From assembly GCA_035542775.1 (NCBI GenBank), contig DATKKX010000291.1, positions 1-11,919 on the forward strand: DNA of 11,919 nucleotides, in the 5' to 3' direction. The stretch's first letter is position 1. Every line of letters starts with the position of its first letter. The position numbers and the translations under genes are program-made. This document shows, in pieces, positions 6,378-11,919 of the stretch. The stretch comes from DATKKX01 sp035542775. Its GTDB lineage: Bacteria > Planctomycetota > Phycisphaerae > UBA1845 > UTPLA1. The notes beneath the pieces were generated by a model. The model did no database searches. It was given only the letters and a program-made list of their open reading frames with translations, and had not been told where the DNA came from.

Positions 6378-8264
6378 TTACCGGTAATCCCTCGGCTCCG
6401 CCGGCGGCAGAACACTCAACTCCACCGGCTCGAACTCAATCTTCGGCCCATCAGGCGTACACGTGGCGACGGTCGTCTTCAGCCACTTCTCGTTGCTCGC
6501 CTTCCACTTGGCCTTATACGCTTCAAATTCCGGATCGCCCTTGAACTTGCCCTCCGGAACCTTCAACTCGAACTCGGCCTTGTAGTGCGAGCCGCGGCAC
6601 TCGTCGCGCAGTCGGGCCCCCATGGTGATCACCTCCGCCAGCACGACCATGTCCCGGACCTTCCGCGCCCAGGGCAGCGATTGATTGGACCACGAGCCGC
6701 TGTCGTCGAGGCGAATCTTCTGGCAGCGATCCTTCAGCCGCCGGATGCCTTCCAGGGCCTGGTCCAGCCCCTTGTTGTCGCGCTCCACAAAGACGTGCTC
6801 GCGCATGATCTCGCCGAGCTCGCGGTGGAGCGTAAAGGCGTTCTCGTTGCCGTCGGATGAGGTCAGCTTGTGGTTGATGGCCGCCTGGCGCTTCTTCTCC
6901 CCGTCATACTTCGCATCAGGCGTGGCGTCCGATCGCTTCTTCAACCCCTTCACGTAGGCCGACGAGGCGTCACCGGCGATGATCCCGCTGAATGTCGCAC
7001 TGAGCAGCGAATTGGCTCCCAGCCGGTTGGCGCCGTGGTAGGCGTTGTCGCACTCGCCGCACGCGTACAGCCCGGGAATGTTGGTGGCATGATTCTTCGG
7101 GCTGACCTTCTTGATCCCCCCGGACGTCTCATCCTTCTCGTAGCCGACCAGGATGCCGCCCATCGAGTAATGCATCGCGGGAAACACCTTCATCGGCTGC
7201 GTGTAAGGGTCTTCTCCCGAAAACGTCTGGTACATCTCCAGGATGCCGCCCAGCCGGTCCTCCAGAAACTGCCTCGGCTGATGCGACAGATCGAGGAACA
7301 CCACGTCCTCTCCGCCCACGCCGAGCCCCATGTGCCGCGTCACCTTGCAGATGGCCCGCGAGGCCACATCCCGCGGCACGGTGTTCCCATACGTCGGGTA
7401 CCACTCCTCGAGGAAGTAGAACCGATCATTCTCCGGTATTTCGCGAGGATTTCGCTTGTCGCCCGCGATCCGGGGCACCCACATGCGGCCACCCTCGCCG
7501 CGGCAGGCCTCGGACATCAGCCGGTTCTTGTCGTACCCCTTCATCGCCGTGGGGTGAAACTGGGTGAACTCGCCATTCGCGAACTTCGCCCCCTGCTGAT
7601 ACACGCGCGAGCCCGCCGAACCCGTCGAGTTGGTGGACATCGTCGACATGCCGTAAATCAGCCCCAGCCCACCGGTCGCCATGACCACTGCGTCCCCGCG
7701 GAAGGCATGAACCTTCATGTCGTTCAGGTTCATCGCCGCGATGCCGCGGCATATGCCCTCGTCATCGAGCACCAGCGACAGGAACTCCCAGTCCTCGTAT
7801 TTCTTGACCTTTCCCTCCATTTCGTGCCGGCGAACCTGCTCGTCCGACGTGTAGAGCAATTGCTGCCCGGTCGTCGCGCCGGCGAAGGCCGTCCGCTTGT
7901 GCTTCACGCCGCCGAACAGCCGCTGATCCATGATCCCTTCAGGCGTGCGGCTGAAAGTGACCCCCATGCGGTCATACGTGCGGATGATGCCCGGCGCCGC
8001 TTCACACATGCTCTTGATCGGCGGCTGGTCGGCGAGATAGTCGCCGCCCTTGATGGTGTCCACGATGTGCTGCCAGATCGAGTCGTTCTGCCCCTTGATG
8101 TCCAGCACGGCGTTGATGCCGCCCTGGGCGCAACAGGAATGCGACCGCTTGACCGGAAATAGCGAAAACAGGTTGACCCGGCACCCGGCCTCGGCGATCC
8201 GCATCGTCGCCCACAAGCCGCCCAGCCCTCCCCCTACCACGATCACTTCGGGTTTAGTGGCCAT
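6378..8264 (-). CDS. sdhA: Succinate dehydrogenase / fumarate reductase flavoprotein subunit
   Basis: SdhA oxidises succinate to fumarate (or the reverse) on covalently bound FAD at the cytoplasmic face of the membrane complex. The 628-residue protein starts with the dinucleotide fold 'VVGGGLGG' (9-16). His42 in 'RSHSCCAQGG' is the expected FAD attachment site. Catalytic-region residues are visible: His237 (QFHPT), Arg298 (PRDVASR, the proton-transfer Arg of the family), His365 (HYSMGG) and Arg414 (GANRLGANSLL). The C-terminal helical region closes the protein. I chose the ATG at 8264 because GGAGGG (8274-8279) lies 9 bases upstream and the flavin fold follows directly; a GTG at 8306 would add 14 residues inside sdhC. 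The ATG overlaps the end of sdhC by 11 bases, suggesting translational coupling. It is somewhat longer than Bacillus SdhA. Succinate versus fumarate direction cannot be fixed from sequence. Confidence 0.96.
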   Translation of the reverse strand: MATKPEVIVVGGGLGGLWATMRIAEAGCRVNLFSLFPVKRSHSCCAQGGINAVLDIKGQNDSIWQHIVDTIKGGDYLADQPPIKSMCEAAPGIIRTYDRMGVTFSRTPEGIMDQRLFGGVKHKRTAFAGATTGQQLLYTSDEQVRRHEMEGKVKKYEDWEFLSLVLDDEGICRGIAAMNLNDMKVHAFRGDAVVMATGGLGLIYGMSTMSTNSTGSAGSRVYQQGAKFANGEFTQFHPTAMKGYDKNRLMSEACRGEGGRMWVPRIAGDKRNPREIPENDRFYFLEEWYPTYGNTVPRDVASRAICKVTRHMGLGVGGEDVVFLDLSHQPRQFLEDRLGGILEMYQTFSGEDPYTQPMKVFPAMHYSMGGILVGYEKDETSGGIKKVSPKNHATNIPGLYACGECDNAYHGANRLGANSLLSATFSGIIAGDASSAYVKGLKKRSDATPDAKYDGEKKRQAAINHKLTSSDGNENAFTLHRELGEIMREHVFVERDNKGLDQALEGIRRLKDRCQKIRLDDSGSWSNQSLPWARKVRDMVVLAEVITMGARLRDECRGSHYKAEFELKVPEGKFKGDPEFEAYKAKWKASNEKWLKTTVATCTPDGPKIEFEPVELSVLPPAEPRDYR

Positions 8265-9087
8265 TCGGTAAGACCCTCCAATCCTGTCCGTCGGGGGTGG
8301 TTCCACCGATCGGCCTGTCCGTGCTGACGGCTGATCGTGCCTCGCTCTTCACCATCGCTTTGATCTCCGACGAATGGCCCGGTGCCGGCGCCACCGCAAA
8401 CGCATACAGCGACAAGCTTCCCCACGCGAACAGCAGCAGGCCGACTAGGGCCCCGACCACGCCAACCCGCTGTTGCCCTTTCTTGCTGATGGCTAGCCCC
8501 CAGACGATGCAGAAGCTCCAGATGCCGTTCGCCAGATGGAAGCATGCCGACGCAAGGCCGATCCAGTAGAACGTGAAGGTGATGGCCGCGGGCATCACGA
8601 AGTTGCCGCCCGGCCTCCAGGCGGTCAGGCCGGTCCGCGTGATCTCGTACGGGTCCACGCTGCCGATGAACACCGGCCCCCAGCCGACCCAGTCCGCGAA
8701 CCGGAACTTGAGCAGATGCACGATGATGAACACAACCGTGATGTAGCCGGTCAGCCGTTGGAGGAAGTACCTCCAGTTAGCGAAATAGGGGTATTGCGAA
8801 ACGTTGCTCTGGCTGGTCAGGGCGATCACCACCCCGTAGATGGCGTGGAAAGCGATCGGTAGGAAGATCCCGAATATCTCCAGCCCCAGCAGCCACGGCA
8901 GGCCGTGCAGCCAGTGCACCGATTCGTTGAACTTCTCCTTGCCCCCGTACCAGGCCATCGAGTTCGTCAGCATGTGCTCGATCAGGAAGGCCCCGATAGG
9001 GATGATCCCGCTCAGCGAATGAAGCCTTCGCAGGAGGAAATGGTACTTTTCATCCAGACGCTGGGGTTCGAAATCTGTGGTTGCCAA
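8254..9087 (-). CDS. sdhC: Succinate dehydrogenase cytochrome b558 subunit (type B anchor)
   Basis: SdhC anchors the complex in the inner membrane, binds two b hemes and reduces quinone, probably menaquinone in this type. The 277-residue protein has five hydrophobic helices at about 24-43, 63-90, 108-127, 165-198 and 206-232. Candidate heme ligands are His38, His81, His124 and His184; His23 is also conserved-looking. Spacing matches Bacillus SdhC except for an insert of about 18 residues in the loop around 130-162. After the last helix comes a polar tail of about 45 residues (233-277), longer than in Bacillus SdhC (about 200 residues). The start codon is TTG at 9087, with GAGGG (9097-9101) 9 bases upstream; no other start lies before helix one. 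It is the first gene of sdhCAB, and no sdhD is needed in this type. Confidence 0.94.
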   Translation of the reverse strand: MATTDFEPQRLDEKYHFLLRRLHSLSGIIPIGAFLIEHMLTNSMAWYGGKEKFNESVHWLHGLPWLLGLEIFGIFLPIAFHAIYGVVIALTSQSNVSQYPYFANWRYFLQRLTGYITVVFIIVHLLKFRFADWVGWGPVFIGSVDPYEITRTGLTAWRPGGNFVMPAAITFTFYWIGLASACFHLANGIWSFCIVWGLAISKKGQQRVGVVGALVGLLLFAWGSLSLYAFAVAPAPGHSSEIKAMVKSEARSAVSTDRPIGGTTPDGQDWRVLPNGH

Positions 9088-9169
9088 GGTTCGTGACCCT
9101 CAGTTGGAATACCCTCGTTCGATGCGGACTGCCGCTCATCCGGTGATTGCACGCATCCTGCTCCGACCC

Positions 9170-9185
9170 GTCAGTCGCAACTGAC
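9170..9185 (-). promoter_or_regulatory. Perfect palindrome in the sdh leader, possible operator
   Basis: GTCAGT (9170-9175), CGCA, ACTGAC (9180-9185) form perfect 6-base arms. If the promoter at 9196-9224 is real, the repeat lies just past the transcription start. It could be a protein-binding site controlling sdhCAB or a small 5' stem-loop in the RNA. No known regulator motif is recognised. Confidence 0.4.
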
Positions 9186-9195
9186 CAGGGTGCCA

Positions 9196-9224
9196 AGGGT
9201 AAAATCCAAACCTCTGCCCGTCAA
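9196..9224 (-). promoter_or_regulatory. Possible promoter of sdhCAB
   Basis: The minus strand reads TTGACG (9219-9224, 5/6 to -35), 17 bases, then TACCCT (9196-9201, only 3/6 to -10). It would leave a leader of about 100 bases before the TTG start of sdhC. The -35 and spacing are good but the -10 is poor. Confidence 0.3.
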
Positions 9225-9270
9225 CCTTCCCCGCCCTTGCCCGTTGCCCTGCGCCGATTAAGGGATTGAC

Positions 9271-9312
9271 CGCAGTGTGCCGGATCCGGCGCAGGCCACG
9301 CGCCGCACTGCG
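9271..9312. repeat. Nested inverted repeats in the divergent region
   Basis: CGCAGTG (9271-9277) pairs with CACTGCG (9306-9312). Directly inside the right arm, CGGCGC (9287-9292) pairs with GCGCCG (9300-9305), giving a 13-bp stem with a 9-base bulge on one side. An alternative perfect 12-base palindrome, GCCGGATCCGGC (9279-9290), competes with the inner stem. The element lies between the two divergent promoter candidates. Confidence 0.55.
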
Positions 9313-9342
9313 CTAATTCTCCATGATTTCGCGGCGTTTGCT

Positions 9343-9370
9343 TTGAAAAAAGAGCGCGTTTTGGTACGAT
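9343..9370 (+). promoter_or_regulatory. Sigma70-type promoter of the carboxypeptidase gene
   Basis: TTGAAA (9343-9348, 5/6 to -35) is followed after 16 bases by TACGAT (9365-9370, 4/6 to -10). A TG at 9362-9363 gives an extended -10. Transcription would begin near 9377 and leave a leader of about 98 bases. This is the best promoter match in the window. Confidence 0.55.
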
Positions 9371-9419
9371 AGACTCATCTGAGGAAGGCACCCGCGAGCC
9401 GAGTCCCACGACCGGGGAG

Positions 9420-9457
9420 GAAGGACGTATGCGCCGCCATTCGGCGCCGAGTCCTTC
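9420..9457 (+). promoter_or_regulatory. Stable stem-loop in the carboxypeptidase leader
   Basis: GAAGGAC (9420-9426) pairs with GTCCTTC (9451-9457). After a small internal loop, GCGCCG (9431-9436) pairs with CGGCGC (9442-9447) around a 5-base loop, for 13 base pairs in all. It ends 3 bases before the AAAGGAA ribosome binding site (9461-9467) of the carboxypeptidase gene. There is no U-tract, so it is more likely an RNA stabiliser or translation control element than a terminator. Confidence 0.5.
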
Positions 9458-9560
9458 GGGAAAGGAATACCACAATGTCTCGAAGACCGTTCGCCCGCCT
9501 GCTCTGTGGCCTTGTTCTCATTGGCGCCCTGTTGGCGCCGACGGCAACCTCGTTGGCTGA
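9429..9560 (+). CDS. Possible small upstream ORF overlapping the carboxypeptidase start
   Basis: An ATG at 9429 has GGAGG (9416-9420) 8 bases upstream, a stronger site than the one for the carboxypeptidase. It opens a 43-codon frame that ends at TGA 9558-9560, in a different frame and 84 bases inside the next gene. The product (MRRHSAPSPSGKEYHN...) is basic, with no recognisable domain, and its second half is simply the shifted signal-peptide region. It could be a translated regulatory ORF or chance; its start lies in the leader stem-loop. Confidence 0.25.
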   Translation: MRRHSAPSPSGKEYHNVSKTVRPPALWPCSHWRPVGADGNLVG

Positions 9561-11763
9561 GGGCGTCGATCACACCGGCCACAAGCTGGTTCGGGTTTAC
9601 CTGGAATCCACTGATCAGATCCAGAAACTCCACGACCTGCATGCCCTGCTCCTCAGCGAGGCCCAGGGTATTGGTCCGGTGTATTACGTCATACCTCCCG
9701 AGTCGATGCCCGCCCTGGACGCGCTCGGCATCCGCTACACCGTCCTGCAGGATGACGTCCAGAAACTGATCGACCAGGAGCGGGAGCGTCTGGCCAGTCA
9801 GGGCCCCGTCGATCCCCGCTCAAGAGGCTGGTTCGACGACTACAAGAATCTCGACGCCGTCAACGCCAAGATGAACGCGATGGCCGCCGACCGCCCCGAC
9901 CTGGCCAGCGTCTTCGACATCGGCGTCACGCAGCAGAGCCGCCACATTTACGGTATCCGCATCACCGGCCCGGGCTCCAACAAGCCCGCGGTGCTGTTCA
10001 ACGGCTGCCATCATGCTCGTGAGTGGATCTCCGTGATGGTCCCGATGTGGATCGCGGACCGGCTCGTCTATCAGTACGACACCGATCCCTCGATCCAGTC
10101 CATCGTCAACCGGGTCGAGTTCTTCATCATCCCGGTGGTCAACCTCGACGGCTATGTCTACACCTGGACAACGTACCGCCTGTGGCGGAAGAATCGCCGC
10201 CCTCCGCTCTTCGGTACCTGTTATGGAGTGGATGATAACCGCAACTACGCGACCGGCTGGGGGGGCGAAGGGGCCTCCGGCGATCCCTGCGATGAGGAGT
10301 ATTACGGTCCAGCGGCGTTTTCCGAACCGGAGACGGCGGCCATGCGCGACTTCGCCATCGCTCACCCGCAGATCGTCGCCTCGCAGAGCTACCACAGCTT
10401 CGCGCAACTCTTCATGTCGCCCTACGGCTACACCAGTACGCTGCCGGCAGACAACCCGGCCTTCCTCGAAGTGGACACCGCCTGCGCCCAGGCAATACTC
10501 GCGGTCCACGGCGTGTCCTACGCCTCCGGCCCGATCTACACCACCATCTACCCGGCCAGCGGCAATGATGTAGACTGGTATTACGCTCACGAGGGCATCT
10601 TCTCGTTCACCACGGAGCTGCGCGACACCGGCATGTACGGTTTCGAGCTCCCACCCGACCAGATCATCCCCACCTGCGAGGAAAACTTCGCCGCCGCGAT
10701 GTACCTCGCCGAATGGTCCGCCAACCCCGTGAAATTCTCCTTCCCCGCCGGCCAGCCCGCGCGACTCGATCCCAATACCTCGACCAACCTGACGGTCAAG
10801 ATCACCGCCGTCGGCGGCGTCGTGAACCCGACCTCCCCGCGGCTGTACACTCGCGTCGGCGACAGCGGCCCGTTTACGCAATACACCCTGTCAGGCGGAT
10901 TGAACGACATATACACCGCGACCTTGCCGCCCACTCCCTGCGGCCGCACCCTGGAGTACTACCTCTCCGCCGCGACGACCACCGGCATCGTGGGATACTC
11001 CCCCGGTGACGCGCCGGACTCCCAGTACTCCGTCACCGCCGTGCCCATCGTCGTGCTCATGGACCAGAATATGAGCACCAACCCCGGCTGGACTACCACG
11101 GGACAATGGGCCTGGGGCCACCCCACCGGAGGCGGTACGCACAACCACGACCCCAATAACGCCTACACCGGCACGAATGTCTACGGCTACAACCTCAGCG
11201 GCGATTACGCCAACAACATCCCCGCCTACTACCTGACGACGCCGGCCATCAACTGCTCCGGCAAGTACGGCGTGAAGCTGGACTTCTATCGCTGGCTGGG
11301 CGTCGAGTCGAACAGCGACTACGACAAAGCCACCATCGAGGCCACCAACAACGGCACCACCTGGACCATCATCTGGCGGGCGGCGGACACCGGCGCCGCC
11401 GTCGCCGATACCTCATGGCAGCACGTCACCTACGACATCTCGTCGGTGGCCGACAACAAGCCCTCCGTGCGAATCCGCTGGGGCATGGGTCCGAGTGATT
11501 CTTATACGACCTACCCCGGTTGGAACATCGACGACGTCAAGGTCTGGGCTCCCGTGGCGGTCCCCTGCCTGGGCGTGACCTTTGCACCGGGCGATGTCAA
11601 TCAGGATGGGGTGGTCAACGGCCTGGATATCGATCCCTTCGTTGACACGCTGCTGAATCCCTCGGCGGCGACCAACCCGCAGTTGTGCTGCTCCGACATC
11701 AACGGCGACTGCTCGGTCACCACCGCCGACCTCGCCCTGTTCATAAACCTGCTGGTGCCTTAG
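9475..11763 (+). CDS. Secreted M14 zinc carboxypeptidase with C-terminal dockerin-like tail
   Basis: The enzyme should remove C-terminal amino acids from peptides outside the cytoplasm. In 762 residues: signal peptide (1-28), a propeptide-like region (about 36-108), and the M14 domain (about 118-413). The M14 domain has zinc ligands His180, Glu183 and His307, substrate-binding Asn255-Arg256, Tyr359 and the catalytic Glu381 (TTELRDTG). Val366 aligns with Ile255 of carboxypeptidase A, hinting at hydrophobic or broad rather than basic C-termini. A beta-sandwich-like linker domain follows (about 415-525), then a jelly-roll/MAM-like domain (about 527-692). The tail is dockerin-like, with two calcium loops: Asp707-x-Asn709-x-Asp711...Asp718 and Asp741-x-Asn743-x-Asp745...Asp752. 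AAAGGAA lies 7 bases before the ATG. The tail's 'GLDIDPFV' suggests a planctomycete. No cohesin or other cellulosome part is nearby, so the tail may serve surface attachment or sorting instead. Confidence 0.94.
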   Translation: MSRRPFARLLCGLVLIGALLAPTATSLAEGVDHTGHKLVRVYLESTDQIQKLHDLHALLLSEAQGIGPVYYVIPPESMPALDALGIRYTVLQDDVQKLIDQERERLASQGPVDPRSRGWFDDYKNLDAVNAKMNAMAADRPDLASVFDIGVTQQSRHIYGIRITGPGSNKPAVLFNGCHHAREWISVMVPMWIADRLVYQYDTDPSIQSIVNRVEFFIIPVVNLDGYVYTWTTYRLWRKNRRPPLFGTCYGVDDNRNYATGWGGEGASGDPCDEEYYGPAAFSEPETAAMRDFAIAHPQIVASQSYHSFAQLFMSPYGYTSTLPADNPAFLEVDTACAQAILAVHGVSYASGPIYTTIYPASGNDVDWYYAHEGIFSFTTELRDTGMYGFELPPDQIIPTCEENFAAAMYLAEWSANPVKFSFPAGQPARLDPNTSTNLTVKITAVGGVVNPTSPRLYTRVGDSGPFTQYTLSGGLNDIYTATLPPTPCGRTLEYYLSAATTTGIVGYSPGDAPDSQYSVTAVPIVVLMDQNMSTNPGWTTTGQWAWGHPTGGGTHNHDPNNAYTGTNVYGYNLSGDYANNIPAYYLTTPAINCSGKYGVKLDFYRWLGVESNSDYDKATIEATNNGTTWTIIWRAADTGAAVADTSWQHVTYDISSVADNKPSVRIRWGMGPSDSYTTYPGWNIDDVKVWAPVAVPCLGVTFAPGDVNQDGVVNGLDIDPFVDTLLNPSAATNPQLCCSDINGDCSVTTADLALFINLLVP

Positions 11764-11815
11764 CCGCGATCTGGCGCCACGAAGCACCTGGCGAGCCGAG
11801 CCGCAACCAAAGTGG

Positions 11816-11835
11816 TGCCGACGCCCTCGTCGGCA
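11816..11835 (+). terminator. Strong stem-loop after the carboxypeptidase gene
   Basis: TGCCGACG (11816-11823) and CGTCGGCA (11828-11835) are perfect 8-base arms around CCCT, extendable by a G-T pair. It begins 53 bases past the stop codon and is followed by TCTTCC, a partial pyrimidine tract. It fits a Rho-independent-like terminator with a poor U-tract. Its compact GC-rich palindrome could also be one copy of a dispersed repeat. Confidence 0.55.
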
Positions 11836-11892
11836 TCTTCCCGCTCGCCTCCGGCCGCAAAGTCCGCTCCCCCGGGCCGACGCGGACCCCGG

Positions 11893-11898
11893 TAAAAT
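11893..11898 (+). promoter_or_regulatory. Possible -10 box near the right edge
   Basis: TAAAAT (5/6 to the -10 consensus) lies past the terminator, 21 bases from the end of the window. No -35 hexamer is seen upstream. It may belong to a plus-strand gene beyond the edge; weak on its own. Confidence 0.2.
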
Positions 11899-11919
11899 CT
11901 TCGCAGCCCGAGAACATTG

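Larger units (their letters stand above)
9088..9474. other. Divergent regulatory region between sdhC and the carboxypeptidase gene
   Basis: This 387-base stretch has no convincing gene of its own. It holds, in order, the sdhC ribosome binding site, a palindrome (9170-9185), a possible sdh promoter (9196-9224), nested inverted repeats (9271-9312), a good plus-strand promoter (9343-9370), a strong leader stem-loop (9420-9457), and a small ORF that begins at 9429 and runs into the carboxypeptidase gene. Confidence 0.65.

Noticed and set aside
5507..6544. A 345-codon plus-strand frame across sdhB and the end of sdhA
   Set aside because: The SdhB cysteine motifs and SdhA C-terminus on the other strand explain this region; the frame spans their gap by chance.
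6870..8162. A 430-codon open frame antisense to sdhA
   Set aside because: It lies wholly inside sdhA, whose catalytic motifs are unmistakable. The antisense product is His/Arg/Val-rich and featureless.
8254..9087. The apparent absence of sdhD
   Set aside because: Type B complexes use a single five-helix, two-heme anchor, which is what is present; nothing is missing.
9820..10881. A 353-codon open frame antisense to the carboxypeptidase
   Set aside because: It mirrors the M14 domain coding sequence and has no recognisable motif.
1..11919. tRNA, rRNA, CRISPR arrays, insertion sequences or phage genes
   Set aside because: No cloverleaf-type sequence, regularly spaced repeat, transposase-like frame or terminal repeat pair was seen by eye on either strand; a dedicated scan could still find a small RNA.

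Overview
The window looks like chromosomal DNA of a high-GC, double-membraned bacterium, most likely a planctomycete of the Phycisphaerae kind. Three things support this: a BamA-type outer-membrane assembly protein, a Bacillus/epsilonproteobacterial-type (type B) sdhCAB operon with one five-helix cytochrome b anchor, and a secreted carboxypeptidase ending in a dockerin-like tail with the 'GLDIDPFV' signature that I associate with that lineage. The assignment is inference from family knowledge; there is no rRNA or other marker in the window.

Layout, left to right. Positions 1-162 hold inverted repeats and a possible minus-strand promoter pointing out of the window. bamA (minus, 163-2595) encodes five POTRA domains and a 16-strand-type barrel. 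A non-coding stretch (2596-3101) separates it from the divergent plus-strand group: an FxsA-family membrane protein (3102-3590), a small AhpD/carboxymuconolactone decarboxylase-like CxxC protein (3622-3978), and a secreted protein that joins a C39-like cysteine peptidase domain to an HExxH gluzincin metallopeptidase domain (4067-5482). That group converges on the minus-strand operon sdhC-sdhA-sdhB (9087 down to 5549), with stem-loops in the short convergent gap. A 387-base divergent region (9088-9474), rich in inverted repeats, separates the sdh operon from a large secreted M14 carboxypeptidase (plus, 9475-11763). A strong stem-loop follows that gene.

How the genes work together. The three Sdh proteins form one complex: SdhC anchors two hemes and the quinone site in the inner membrane, SdhA oxidises succinate on covalent FAD, and SdhB carries electrons through three iron-sulfur clusters. 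The architecture predicts a menaquinone-linked enzyme. BamA inserts outer-membrane proteins. The two exported peptidases are probably envelope or extracellular scavenging enzymes. Nothing ties bamA, the fxsA group, sdh and the carboxypeptidase into one pathway; this reads as ordinary chromosome.

I saw no RNA gene, CRISPR array, insertion sequence or phage gene. The least ordinary items are the two-protease fusion, the structured leader with an overlapping upstream ORF before the carboxypeptidase, the nested inverted repeats between sdhC and the carboxypeptidase gene, and an octamer-repeat element between sdhA and sdhB. None is strong evidence of a wholly new system.
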